In this document: positions 32,105-40,406 of the stretch, piece after piece
How the letters are laid out: the number at the start of each line of letters is the position of its first letter
How positions within the stretch are numbered: position 1 is the stretch's first letter
NCBI GenBank assembly: GCA_023954135.1
Contig: JAMLIN010000032.1
Coordinates: 1-48,940 of the forward strand
Length of the DNA: 48,940 nucleotides
Source of the DNA: Burkholderiaceae bacterium
GTDB taxonomy: Bacteria > Pseudomonadota > Gammaproteobacteria > Burkholderiales > Burkholderiaceae_E
Direction of reading: 5' to 3'
The notes under the pieces: model-generated
Databases searched by the model: none
What the model was told of the DNA's origin: nothing
The model's input: only the letters and a program-made list of their open reading frames with translations
Translations under genes and position numbers: made by a program

Positions 32105-32869
32105 CTACTGGGCGAAGGCCTTCTCGACGACGAAGTCGCCCGGACGGTTGGTCGCCCCTTCCTCGAAGCCGCGCGCGACGAACAGGCTGCGCAGGTCGCG
32201 CAGCACGTCGATGCTGCCGCAGATCATGGCGCGATCCTCGGTGGGATCGAGCGGCGGCAGCCCCAGGTCGGCCTGCAGCCTGCCGGATTCGAGCAGCGCG
32301 GTGATCCGGCCCTGGTGGACATAGGGTTCGCGCGTGACGGTCGGGTAGTACGAGAGCTGCGCGCGCACCTGCTCGCCGACCAGCTCGTGGTTCGGCAGCT
32401 CCTCGGTGATGTATTCCTGGTAGGCGAGATCGGCGACGAAGCGCACGCCATGCACCAGGATCACCCGCTCGAAGCGCTCGTAGATCTCGGGATCGCGGAT
32501 CAGGCTGAGATACGGCGCGAGCCCGGTACCGGTGCCCAGCAGCCAGAGCCGCCGGCCGGGTTTCAGCGCATCGGCCACCAGGGTGCCGGTGGGCTTGCGG
32601 CTGATCAGCACCGAGTCGCCCTCGCGCAGGTGCTGCAGGCGCGAGGTGAGCGGACCGTCCGGCACCTTGATGCTGAAGAACTCGAGATGCTCCTCGTAGT
32701 TCGCGCTGGCGATGCTGTAGGCGCGCAGCAGGGGCTTGCCGTCGACCCGCAGGCCGAGCATCGTGAAATGGCCGTTCTCGAAGCGGAACGACGGATCGCG
32801 GGTGGTGGTGAAGCTGAACAGGCGGTCGGTCCAGTGGTGGACCTTCAGCACGGTTTCCTCATTGAACAT
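32105..32869 (-). CDS. fpr: Ferredoxin/flavodoxin--NADP+ reductase
   Basis: A 254-residue bacterial Fpr of subclass I. It has the FAD-binding RAYSIAS motif (about residues 49-55), then FSIKVPDGPLTSRLQHLREGD and the NADP-binding LLGTGTGLAPYLSLIRD. MICGSIDVLRDL leads to the C-terminal extension ending VVEKAFAQ. Fpr supplies or drains electrons of ferredoxin pools and is often induced by oxidative stress. It lies 93 bases upstream of hmgA on the same strand. Confidence 0.95.
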   Translation of the reverse strand: MFNEETVLKVHHWTDRLFSFTTTRDPSFRFENGHFTMLGLRVDGKPLLRAYSIASANYEEHLEFFSIKVPDGPLTSRLQHLREGDSVLISRKPTGTLVADALKPGRRLWLLGTGTGLAPYLSLIRDPEIYERFERVILVHGVRFVADLAYQEYITEELPNHELVGEQVRAQLSYYPTVTREPYVHQGRITALLESGRLQADLGLPPLDPTEDRAMICGSIDVLRDLRSLFVARGFEEGATNRPGDFVVEKAFAQ

Positions 32870-32988
32870 CCAGGCAGGCTCCCTCAGGCAACGACAGCGC
32901 CGCCGACGAGCACTTGTGACCAGGGCGGCACCGTCGGCGGGGTCGATAGTATGCCCGGTCCGGATACCGGCCGTTGATCTCGCTCAGC

Positions 32989-34236
32989 TCAGTCGTCCTG
33001 GCCGCCCGCCGCGGAGCCGGCCGCGATGCGCTCGTCGAGCCATTCCAGCCAGTGGCGCACCGGAACCGCGCTGCCGCCGGCGAGATGCGAGATGCAGCCG
33101 ATGTTGGCCGACAGGATCATCGCCGGCGACCGCTCACCCAGCGCCGCCAGCTTCCGATCGCGCAACTCGCGCGACAGGGCGGGCTGGGTCACCGAGTAGG
33201 TGCCCGCCGAACCGCAGCACAGGTGGGAATCCGCAACGGGCACGAGACGCGCTCCGAGGGACTGGAGCAGGCCTTCGACCGCGCCCCGGATGCGCTGACC
33301 GTGCTGCAGGGTGCAGGGCGGATGGAAGGCCAGCGGGCGATCGTCCCGGGCGATCGAGAGATCCGCCGCGGCCAGCGCCTCGGGCAGCCACTGGGCCGGA
33401 TCGCGGGCGAGGCCGGCCACCCGTTCGGCGCGCTCGGCATAGGCGGGATCATGGCGCAGCAGGTGACCGTAGTCCTTCACCATCACGCCACAGCCCGAGG
33501 CATTCACGAGGATCGCCTCCACCTCGTCGAGATGCGGCCACCAGGCGTCGATGTTGGCCCGGGCCTGGGCCTGGGCGCCGGACTCGTCGTCCAGGTGCAG
33601 CCGGATCGCCCCGCAGCAACCGGAGTCGCGCACGCGCAGCGCCTGCACCCCGAGCGCATCGAGCACCCGGGCGGTCGCCGCATCGATGTTGGGCATCATG
33701 GCCGGCTGCACGCAGCCCTCGGGCATCAGCACCTTGCGGGCATGCTCGCGGGTCGGCCACTCCCCGGCCGGCAAAGCCGCCGGCACCTTGGATCTGAGTA
33801 CGGACGGCAACAAGGGCCGGACCAGCTTGCCGATGCGCATCGCCGGATCGAACAGCCAGCGCCGGGTCAGGCCCTCGCGCAGGGCCGAGCGCAGCAGCCG
33901 TTCGCCGAGCGGCCGCTCGACGCGGGCGGCGACATGGCGCCGGCCGATGTCGACCAGCCGCCCATACTCGACGCCCGACGGACAGGTGGTCTCGCAGTTG
34001 CGGCAGGTCAGGCAGCGGTCGAGGTGGAGTTGGGTAGCGCGGGTCGGCTCCTCACCCTCGAACACCGACTTCATCAGGTAGATGCGCCCGCGCGGGCCGT
34101 CGCGCTCATCGCCGAGCAGCTGGTAGGTCGGGCAGGTGGCGGTACAGAAACCGCAGTGCACGCAGCGGCGCAGGATGGCTTCGGCCTCGATGCCGTCGGG
34201 AGTGCCTTCGAGCCAGTCGGCGAGATGGGTTTCCAT
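32989..34236 (-). CDS. glcF: Glycolate oxidase iron-sulfur subunit
   Basis: GlcF is the electron-transfer subunit of glycolate dehydrogenase. The 415-residue protein has two 4Fe-4S motifs, C25-x2-C28-x2-C31-x3-C35 and C75-x2-C78-x2-C81-x3-C85. Two CCG domains follow, including DSGCCGAIRLHL and HLCCGSAGTYSV. It starts 18 bases after the glcE stop, so both are co-transcribed. Confidence 0.95.
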   Translation of the reverse strand: METHLADWLEGTPDGIEAEAILRRCVHCGFCTATCPTYQLLGDERDGPRGRIYLMKSVFEGEEPTRATQLHLDRCLTCRNCETTCPSGVEYGRLVDIGRRHVAARVERPLGERLLRSALREGLTRRWLFDPAMRIGKLVRPLLPSVLRSKVPAALPAGEWPTREHARKVLMPEGCVQPAMMPNIDAATARVLDALGVQALRVRDSGCCGAIRLHLDDESGAQAQARANIDAWWPHLDEVEAILVNASGCGVMVKDYGHLLRHDPAYAERAERVAGLARDPAQWLPEALAAADLSIARDDRPLAFHPPCTLQHGQRIRGAVEGLLQSLGARLVPVADSHLCCGSAGTYSVTQPALSRELRDRKLAALGERSPAMILSANIGCISHLAGGSAVPVRHWLEWLDERIAAGSAAGGQDD

Positions 34237-34254
34237 GCGCGTTACGCTTTCGGC

Positions 34255-35334
34255 CTAGAGCGCCGCGTAGAGGCGGCCGGGGTTGAAGATGCGAAGCGGA
34301 TCGAGCTCGCTGCGCACCCGCTGCTGCAGGGCGAGCATCGCCGGGGACAGCGGGTGGAAGGTCTCTTCGCGCAGCCCCCCCCGGAAGCGGGTGGCGGTGC
34401 CGCCGACCGCGGCAGCGGCCGCGCGGACCTCGGCGGCGCCGGCATCGCCGACGTACCAGCGCAGGCCGCCACCCCATTCGATGAGCTGGCGACCGGGCAG
34501 ATCGAGCTGCGGGGCCCGCGAGGGCAGCACGATGCGCCACAGGGTCGCATCGCCCTCGAAGAACGGCAGCCGGTGCTCGGCAAGGTCGCGCCAGAAGACG
34601 GCATTGGCCTCGGGAGCGAGCGGAATCGCGCTGTAGCGGTTGATGAAGCGGCTGGCCGCGGCCTCGACCCCGGCCTCGGAGCCGGCGAAGCGCAGCACGA
34701 GCTGGCCGTCGCTCCAGCAGGAGGCCGACAGCGGCAGGGGCTCGCAGGCCCAGTGATGCAGTGCGGACAGCGCCTCCTCGGCGCCGATCCGGATGCGCAG
34801 GCTCCACTGCGCCGCCGGCACCGGAAGGACCTTGAGCGACACCTCGGCGATCACGCCCAGCACGCCGTAGGAGCCGCAGAGCAGGCGCGAGACGTCGTAG
34901 CCGGCGACGTTCTTCATCACCTGGCCGCCGAAGCGCATCAGCTCGCCGCGGGAGTCGAGCAGCGCGGCGCCGAGGACGAAGTCGCGCGCCGCGCCGGCCG
35001 ACACCCGGGCCGGCCCCGACAGGCCGCAGGCGATCGTCCCGCCGATGGTCGCCCCGGGCCCGAAATGCGGCGGCTCGAAGGCGAGCATCTGGCCGCGTTC
35101 GGCAAGCGTCGCCTCGAGCTCCGCGAGCGGCGTGCCGCAACGCGCGGTGACCACCAGCTCGGTCGGCTCGTAGCTGACGATGCCCGCGTAGCCGCGCACA
35201 TCGAGCGGCTCGCCGCGCGGCTCGTTGCCGAGGAAATGCTTGCTGCGCCCGCCGTGGATCTCGAGCGGAGCACGCCCGGCCGCCGCCGCGAGGATGGCGT
35301 CGCGCAGCCCGGACAGCGCCTGTTCGGGGTTCAT
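34255..35334 (-). CDS. glcE: Glycolate oxidase FAD-binding subunit
   Basis: A 359-residue FAD_binding_4 protein with the GlcE layout. It has IHGGRSKHFLG, ATIGGTIACGLSGPAR and GQVMKNVAGYDVSRLLCGSYG, and ends RIFNPGRLYAAL. GlcE partners GlcD and GlcF to oxidise glycolate to glyoxylate. The gene that normally precedes it, glcD, is absent; the upstream 248 bases lead straight to cysM. GlcD must be encoded elsewhere if this complex works. Confidence 0.94.
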   Translation of the reverse strand: MNPEQALSGLRDAILAAAAGRAPLEIHGGRSKHFLGNEPRGEPLDVRGYAGIVSYEPTELVVTARCGTPLAELEATLAERGQMLAFEPPHFGPGATIGGTIACGLSGPARVSAGAARDFVLGAALLDSRGELMRFGGQVMKNVAGYDVSRLLCGSYGVLGVIAEVSLKVLPVPAAQWSLRIRIGAEEALSALHHWACEPLPLSASCWSDGQLVLRFAGSEAGVEAAASRFINRYSAIPLAPEANAVFWRDLAEHRLPFFEGDATLWRIVLPSRAPQLDLPGRQLIEWGGGLRWYVGDAGAAEVRAAAAAVGGTATRFRGGLREETFHPLSPAMLALQQRVRSELDPLRIFNPGRLYAAL

Positions 35335-35582
35335 CGGCGGGCTCCCGTGCCCGGGCACCACGCAGCGACCGGCGCGGGCGAAAGGGCAAGGCTCGCTGCG
35401 TGGGCAATCGTAGCGGGCGAATCGATGGCGGTCGTCATGATCGACCCGATTGTGCCCGAGCCAGGCGAAGCCGGGCAGGTCCAGCGACCGATGCGTGCCG
35501 GATCCTGCCCCGGGCCCGGGTCGGGACGCTTGTGCTATACCGGTGACTTCCGGGAAAGACACGAACGAGGGGAGGCACGACC
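35335..35582. other. Divergent intergenic region between glcE and cysM
   Basis: This region separates leftward glcE from rightward cysM and should hold both promoters. I see no glcD remnant, RNA gene or strong palindrome in it. Confidence 0.5.
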
Positions 35583-36602
35583 ATGGCGGAAATCCGGGAT
35601 GGCTTCATCGGCAGCATCGGCCGCACACCCCTGATCCGGCTGCGCGCGGCATCGGAGCTGACCGGCTGCGAGATCCTCGCCAAGGCCGAGTTCATGAACC
35701 CCGGCGGCTCGGTCAAGGATCGGGCAGGCCTGAGCCTGATCCTCGATGCCGAGCGACGCGGCGTGCTCCAGCCCGGGGGCACGGTGGTCGAGGGCACCGC
35801 CGGCAACACCGGCATCGGCCTGGCGCTGGTCGCCAATGCCCGAGGCTATCGCTGCGTGATCGTGATTCCCGAAACCCAGAGCCAGGAGAAGAAGGACCTC
35901 CTGCGCCTGTTCGGCGCCGACCTGCGCGAAGTCCCCGCCCTGCCCTTCAAGGATCCGGGCAACTACGTCCACGTCGCCGAGCGGCTCGCGAAGGAGCTCG
36001 AGGCGACGAGCCCGGGCGGCGTGCTGTACGCCAACCAGTGGGACAACCTCGCCAACCGGCAGGCCCACATCGACACCACCGGGCCCGAGATCTGGGAGCA
36101 GACCGACGGACGCATCGACGGCTTCACCTGCGCGATCGGCACCGGCGGGACGCTGGCCGGCACCGCGATGTACTTGAAGTCGCGCAATCCCGGCATCAGG
36201 GTCGCCGCCGCCGACCCGATGGGCGCGGCGATGTACAGCTGGATCACCCAAGGCAGGCTCGAGAGCTCGGGCAGCTCGATCACCGAAGGCATCGGCTTGG
36301 GGCGGATCACCGCCAACATCGACGGCGCGCCGATCGACCTCGCCTACCAGATCCCCGACGAGGAAGCCCTGCCGCTGGTGTTCGACCTGCTGAGCAGGGA
36401 AGGCCTGTGCGTGGGCGGCTCGAGCGGCATCAACGTCGCCGGCGCGATCCGGCTCGCCCGCGAGCTCGGCCCCGGCCACACCATCGTGACCATCCTCGCC
36501 GACGGCGGCGGCCGCTACCAGTCGAAGCTGTTCAATCCGGCGTTCCTGCGCGACAAGAACCTGCCGGTGCCGGAATGGCTGGATGGGGGCGGAGCCGGCT
36601 GA
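35583..36602 (+). CDS. PLP-dependent cysteine synthase family protein
   Basis: A 339-residue fold-type II PLP enzyme. The Schiff-base lysine is K45 in NPGGSVKDRA, the substrate loop is EGTAGNTGIGLAL, and the phosphate-binding loop is AIGTGGTLAGTAMYL. VGGSSGINVAGAIRLA follows near the C-terminus. It is about 30 residues longer than CysK and CysM of enteric bacteria, like the subgroup found in fungi and many proteobacteria. O-acetylserine sulfhydrylase activity is likely, but O-phosphoserine or homocysteine substrates are not excluded. Confidence 0.9.
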   Translation: MAEIRDGFIGSIGRTPLIRLRAASELTGCEILAKAEFMNPGGSVKDRAGLSLILDAERRGVLQPGGTVVEGTAGNTGIGLALVANARGYRCVIVIPETQSQEKKDLLRLFGADLREVPALPFKDPGNYVHVAERLAKELEATSPGGVLYANQWDNLANRQAHIDTTGPEIWEQTDGRIDGFTCAIGTGGTLAGTAMYLKSRNPGIRVAAADPMGAAMYSWITQGRLESSGSSITEGIGLGRITANIDGAPIDLAYQIPDEEALPLVFDLLSREGLCVGGSSGINVAGAIRLARELGPGHTIVTILADGGGRYQSKLFNPAFLRDKNLPVPEWLDGGGAG

Positions 36603-36630
36603 CGAGTTTCTGTAGCCCATCCATCTGATG

Positions 36631-36660
36631 GATGCCGCCACATAGACAGCTACCTTTCAT
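36631..36660 (-). pseudogene. Start of a GFA (DUF636) family gene, remainder deleted
   Basis: After a GAGGAG ribosome site the minus strand reads ATG and MKGSCLCGGI, the signature start of glutathione-dependent formaldehyde-activating (GFA/CENP-V) proteins with their CxCG zinc motif. Similarity then ends and the frame runs into the 3' end of cysM. Only the first ten codons survive. A 17-bp palindrome CATCCATC-T-GATGGATG (36618-36634) lies at the break point. Confidence 0.6.
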
Positions 36661-36761
36661 CGTCGTCTCCTCGAAGCTTCCCAGAACTGCACATGGTGCT
36701 TGCTCATTCCTGTATGCCTCGATGAACGCGACCGGGGCGCCATGTCAAGAACATCTCCCGG

Positions 36762-36824
36762 CCTAGATCGTGAGACCCGCTATATGCGTCTCGTACGGTA
36801 CTGTAGCCTTTCACAGCCGCTTCA
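36762..36824 (+). repeat. Dispersed imperfect repeat, copy A
   Basis: Starting CCTAGATCGTGAGACC and ending in CTGTAGCCTTTCACAGCC, this block closely matches 39920-39980 in the same orientation. It lies in the 5' region of the ORF6N gene. Its role is unknown. The rest of 36661-36868 holds no other gene that I can see. Confidence 0.5.
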
Positions 36825-36868
36825 TCGGAAGCTCGCCATGTCATTGCAGATTGAACCAGCGGCCATCC

Positions 36869-37465
36869 ATGAACAGTCCGCGACTGGCCGCCTCTAGTAC
36901 CATCGCACAGCGCATCGCGACTGTGCGAGGCCAGCGCGTGATTCTGGACGCCGATCTGGCTGCGCTCTACGAGGTCGAGACCAGGCGCTTCAACGAAGCG
37001 GTTCGACGCAACCTGGCGAAGTTCCCGGCCGACTTCATGTTCCAGCTCACCACCGACGAGTGGGCGACTTTAAGGTCGCAATCTGCGACCTTAAAAGCGG
37101 GATCCACCGGGCGCGGGCAGCATCGCAAATACTTGCCTTATGTCTTCACCGAACACGGCGCCATCATGGCCGCCAACTTGCTCAGCAGCCCGCGTGCAGT
37201 CGAGGTGTCGATCTATGTGGTACGTGCCTTCGTGCACCTGCGCGAGCTGGTTGCCTCGCACTCCGACCTGGCCAAGCGACTGGCTGATCTCGAAGAGAAG
37301 ACCGAAGCGCTTTCCATGAGCCACGACGCCTCCAGCCACAGCACCCACGAGCAACTCAAGCAGGTGTTCGACGCGCTGCGCGAGCTCATGGCGCCGCCCG
37401 ATCCACCCAAGCGGCCCATCGGATTCGTCACGCATCAGGACAAGGGCAGGAAGAGATCGGTATGA
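36869..37465 (+). CDS. ORF6N (KilA-N-like) domain DNA-binding protein
   Basis: A 198-residue protein whose first 120 residues form an ORF6N domain (VRGQRVILDADLAALYEVETRRFNEAVRRN, FMFQLTTDEWATLRSQSAT, YLPYVFTEHGAIMAANLL). Such domains occur in phage antirepressors and in chromosomal mobile islands. A C-terminal helical part (LAKRLADLEEKTEALSMSHD) probably forms a coiled coil. I chose the ATG at 36869 because the domain begins soon after it; the longer frame from 36770 overlaps a dispersed repeat. Confidence 0.85.
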   Translation: MNSPRLAASSTIAQRIATVRGQRVILDADLAALYEVETRRFNEAVRRNLAKFPADFMFQLTTDEWATLRSQSATLKAGSTGRGQHRKYLPYVFTEHGAIMAANLLSSPRAVEVSIYVVRAFVHLRELVASHSDLAKRLADLEEKTEALSMSHDASSHSTHEQLKQVFDALRELMAPPDPPKRPIGFVTHQDKGRKRSV

Positions 37466-37565
37466 GCCGCTTCCCCATGCTCACCATCTCCTCCACGGTG
37501 TAACCGAGCTTCCTGTAGAACTCGACGACCGCCTCGTTCGAGGAGCGAACCTGGAAGGCGGCGTT
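37428..37565 (-). pseudogene. C-terminal fragment of a GNAT acetyltransferase
   Basis: Minus-strand reading gives FQVRSSNEAVVEFYRKLGYT then VEEMVSMGKRLIP, the last strand and helix of GNAT enzymes (NxxAxxFYxxLGY, then SMGKRL). Everything before it is missing; the upstream edge is the stop codon of the halohydrin-dehalogenase-like gene. The 3' end overlaps the end of the ORF6N gene on the other strand. Confidence 0.75.
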
Positions 37566-37566
37566 C

Positions 37567-38247
37567 TCAGCGCGTGACCCAGCCGCCGCAGACCGGAAAT
37601 ACCTGCCCGACGAAGCAGTCGGCGGCACTGCTGCACAGGTAGGCAGCGAACAGCGCATCCTCCCGGGCCCCGACCAGGCGACCGAGCGGGACCTCGCGCG
37701 CAAGGCGCTCCTGGAACCGCGGATTCGCCTGGACTTCCGCAGGGAAGTACGTCGGGTTGTCCACGAAGTTCTGCGCGATCGCGTTGACCTGGATCTTCCG
37801 AGGCGCGAGCTCCACGCCGACGGCCTGCACATACGCGAGCTGCGCGCCTCGTGCCGCACTGTACGTCGATGTCCGCTTCATCCCACGCAGCGCCGAGGCG
37901 CTTCCGATGACCAGTATCTTCCCGCCGCCGCGACCGGACATGCCTGGGACTGCCGCCCTGACCAGCCTCGGCAGCGGATCGACCAGGGCGGCGAAAACCT
38001 CTCGCCATTCGGTCTCGTCGACCGCAGCAGCCGGCGTACTCGGCGCGAGTATCGACAGATTGGCCACGAGCACGTCGATGTCGCCCGCCCGCTCGACGAC
38101 CGCCTGCGCGGCGCCGGGCTCCGATAGCAGAACGTCGCTTCGGACGACCTCCGCTCCCTGCTCTGCGAAGACCTCACAGAGCGTAGGCCCCATGAACTCG
38201 GTGGCCTGGGTGATCAGGACTCGCTTTCCGGTAAGTGTGTCTTGCAT
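37567..38247 (-). CDS. Putative halohydrin dehalogenase (SDR-fold)
   Basis: This 226-residue protein has the short-chain dehydrogenase fold but not its cofactor motif. The glycine-rich loop is replaced by T13-x4-F18-x-G20 (TQATEFMG), and the catalytic triad is S116-x12-Y129-x3-R133 instead of Ser-Tyr-Lys. T-x4-[FY]-x-G together with S-x12-Y-x3-R is the published signature of halohydrin dehalogenases, which convert vicinal halohydrins to epoxides and add nucleophiles to epoxides. NFVDNPTYFPAEVQANPRF matches their halide-pocket region. The length is also typical. An ordinary SDR annotation would be misleading. The natural substrate is unknown. Confidence 0.83.
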   Translation of the reverse strand: MQDTLTGKRVLITQATEFMGPTLCEVFAEQGAEVVRSDVLLSEPGAAQAVVERAGDIDVLVANLSILAPSTPAAAVDETEWREVFAALVDPLPRLVRAAVPGMSGRGGGKILVIGSASALRGMKRTSTYSAARGAQLAYVQAVGVELAPRKIQVNAIAQNFVDNPTYFPAEVQANPRFQERLAREVPLGRLVGAREDALFAAYLCSSAADCFVGQVFPVCGGWVTR

Positions 38248-38348
38248 GGTTCGATGGAGTTGATTGATGATCAGGACGCTGGCCGTTGCACGGGCTGTGG
38301 AGAGACTCTTCCCGGAACCTGTGACTGAATCGGACGCGCCCGGGTTAC

Positions 38349-39197
38349 TCAGGGGACGACGATCCTCGAATCATCCCGGTTCCCCCATTCCGCCCAGGAT
38401 CCGACGTAGTTCCGCACACGCGGATATCCTAGGGACTTGAGGGCGAGAAACGTGTTCGCCGAGCGGTAGCCGCCGTGGCAGACGGGAATGATGGTCTTGT
38501 CCGGCGTCACGCCCCTCGAGACGTAGAGATCACGGATCTCTCCGGCCGGCCGGAAAGCGCCCTCGTCGTCGAGATGATCGCGCCAGAAGACGTGCACGGC
38601 GCCGGGAATGGTTCCGGCGCGCCGTGCCCTGCTTTCCGTGCCCCGGTACTCGGACTCGCGCCGAACGTCGACGATGACCGTCTGCTCGTCGCCGATGGCG
38701 CGATGGACATCGAACCGGGTCGACAGCAGCCCGAGATCCGGCGTTCCCTTGTACGGCGGGGGCGTCGGCGGCGCTTGGGCCGGATCGACCGGCACCGGCG
38801 CCGTCTCCAGGCGCACGAGCCGCCTGCCCGACGCGGTCCACGCCTGCGTTCCGCCGTCCAGAATCCTGACGTCGGAGTGGCCGAGGACCGCGAGGAGCCA
38901 GACAGCCCGGGCCGCCCGCTCGCCGGTCTCGTGGTCGAAGATCACCACTGGCTTGTCGTGGACCACGCCCCGGGTGCCGAACAAGGTCTGAAGCATTGAC
39001 AGGAAGGCATTCAACGGTGCCTCCGAAGAGTCGTTCAGGCTGACGCCGTAGATGTCGAGATGCGTGCTTCCCTCGATATGGCCAAGCGCGAAATCCTCCG
39101 CCGGACGCAGGTCGATCAGGGTCACCGCCCCCAGTCGCTCGGCCAGCTCGCGTGCATCGATCAGATAGTGACAGTCCGGAAAATCACCGGTCGGCAT
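38349..39197 (-). CDS. Tandem-rhodanese sulfurtransferase
   Basis: A 282-residue protein with two rhodanese domains. The N-terminal one (VTLIDLRPAEDFALGHIEGS) is inactive-type; the C-terminal one has the active Cys in PVCHGGYRSANTFLALKSLG. The overall plan fits thiosulfate or 3-mercaptopyruvate sulfurtransferases, but the loop CHGGYR differs from the classical ones, so the donor is uncertain. A CAGGAA ribosome site supports the ATG at 39197. It lies 101 bases upstream of the dehalogenase-like gene on the same strand. Confidence 0.88.
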   Translation of the reverse strand: MPTGDFPDCHYLIDARELAERLGAVTLIDLRPAEDFALGHIEGSTHLDIYGVSLNDSSEAPLNAFLSMLQTLFGTRGVVHDKPVVIFDHETGERAARAVWLLAVLGHSDVRILDGGTQAWTASGRRLVRLETAPVPVDPAQAPPTPPPYKGTPDLGLLSTRFDVHRAIGDEQTVIVDVRRESEYRGTESRARRAGTIPGAVHVFWRDHLDDEGAFRPAGEIRDLYVSRGVTPDKTIIPVCHGGYRSANTFLALKSLGYPRVRNYVGSWAEWGNRDDSRIVVP

Positions 39198-39340
39198 TGG
39201 AATGGTTCCTGGATGGGCGGATGGGCGAACCTGCGGATCATCGCCGCACACGGATGACGCCGCCGCCCGACGTCGAGGCGCAGCGACGAGATGGCATGAT
39301 CGATCGGCAAGCACCGGATTGCGGACCTGCGCGTTTCACT

Positions 39341-39769
39341 TCAATCCTCGATTGCCGGCTTCTGCGCAAGCGGTGGGATCGAGTAGGTTCCGACGACGTG
39401 CGCGACAGGCTCGTCGAGGCCCTCGGAGAACAGCGAGACTTCTCCGACGACAAGCGCCTTCCCTACCTTGAGCAGCTTGCACACGGCGATCACCGCTCTT
39501 TCCGCGGGCGGACGGCGCAGAAAGTTGATGTTGAGGCTCGACGTCACCGCGTGTGGCGTCAGCCCGATCGTCGAGTGAATCGCGACGTAGAGCGCGGTAT
39601 CCGCCATCGCCATCAGGACCGGGCCTGAAACCGTGCCTCCAGGACGCGTGTCCTCCGGCGCGACATGTCGACGCACCGTCGCACTCCTGGCCGACGCCTC
39701 GAGGATGGTGAACTTGCTGCTGGGAAATGCCCGGGCCATGAAGGCCACGATCTCGTCCTTGGATGACAT
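39341..39769 (-). CDS. PaaI-type hotdog thioesterase
   Basis: A 142-residue single-hotdog protein. The active-site region is GGTVSGPVLMAMADTALYVAIHS, and the second block TSSLNINFLRRPPAERAVIAVCKLLKVG is typical of the PaaI/YdiI group that hydrolyses acyl- or aryl-CoA. It is the most upstream of three leftward genes (thioesterase, rhodanese, dehalogenase-like), with gaps of 143 and 101 bases. Confidence 0.88.
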   Translation of the reverse strand: MSSKDEIVAFMARAFPSSKFTILEASARSATVRRHVAPEDTRPGGTVSGPVLMAMADTALYVAIHSTIGLTPHAVTSSLNINFLRRPPAERAVIAVCKLLKVGKALVVGEVSLFSEGLDEPVAHVVGTYSIPPLAQKPAIED

Positions 39770-39919
39770 GGGTTCCCTTGTGAAGCCCGACGTCCAAGTC
39801 AGGCCGTGTCATGAAGTGTCTCGAATCGCCAATGTACGGTCGCGTCGCTGCTCTTCGCTCACTTGCGTCGTGTTCGTCCCCCGGTCCGGCCAGGAGCCGA
39901 CGGGGATGGTATCCCCTGG

Positions 39920-39980
39920 ACTAGATCATCAGACCAGGTAAGCGTGTCTCGAATCGCGTTGTAGCCTTTTCGAAGCCAGC
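39920..39980 (+). repeat. Dispersed imperfect repeat, copy B
   Basis: ACTAGATCATCAGACC through GTTGTAGCCTTTTCGAAGCC aligns with 36762-36824 with scattered differences and one short gap. Both copies lie upstream of stand-alone accessory genes and point the same way. Confidence 0.5.
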
Positions 39981-40079
39981 ACATGCTCCCGGGCACGGAA
40001 CCTGGCGGCCCCATGAAGTCGAAACCGGGGGATCGGCCGCAACACATCGATGCCCTTTATCAGGTTCATTTGACTCTCG

Positions 40080-40093
40080 AATGTATATACATT
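40080..40093. promoter_or_regulatory. Candidate brnTA operator
   Basis: AATGTATATACATT is a perfect 14-bp palindrome 22 bases before the brnT start, in an AT-rich pocket. BrnA-type antitoxins repress their operons, and this is the only strong dyad there. Confidence 0.65.
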
Positions 40094-40115
40094 TGCATAG
40101 AAACTCGATATCCTC

Positions 40116-40406
40116 ATGACAATAGCTGGATTCGACTGGGACGATGGCAACTGGCCGAAATGCGCCAGGCACGGCGTATCGAAGGCGGAGGTCGAGCATG
40201 TATTGACCCACAGTCCGGCGGTCTTCCCCGATCCCGGACATTCTGCGGAACAACGACTCAACGCTATCGGCCGTAACGCACTGGGGCGTTACGTCTTCAT
40301 CGCCTTCACCTTCCGCGCGACGGGTGAGGACACCTTGATTCGACCGATCAGCGCCCGCTACATGCACCAGAAGGAGGTCGCCCACTATGAACGGAAAGCC
40401 CCTTAA
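40116..40406 (+). CDS. brnT: BrnT-family toxin
   Basis: A 96-residue RelE-fold ribonuclease toxin of the BrnT type. The sequence FDWDDGNWPKCARHGVSKAEVEHVL matches the family's FEWDxxKxxxNxxKHGVxFxEA start, and ALGRYVFIAFTFR, LIRPISARYMHQKEVAHYER are its core and C-terminal blocks. As is usual for brnTA, the toxin gene comes first. It overlaps brnA by 20 bases. Confidence 0.92.
   Translation: MTIAGFDWDDGNWPKCARHGVSKAEVEHVLTHSPAVFPDPGHSAEQRLNAIGRNALGRYVFIAFTFRATGEDTLIRPISARYMHQKEVAHYERKAP

Larger units (their letters stand above)
39770..40115. other. Repeat-bearing intergenic region upstream of brnTA
   Basis: No gene is supported in these 346 bases. They contain a GTGTCTCGAATCGC word twice (39816-39829 and 39944-39957), the second copy of a dispersed repeat (39920-39980), and the brnTA operator candidate at 40080-40093. 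Confidence 0.55.

Noticed and set aside
33013-35407. Large alternative open frames across glcE/glcF
   Set aside because: The glcE and glcF products are clear in their own frames; the others are high-GC shadows.
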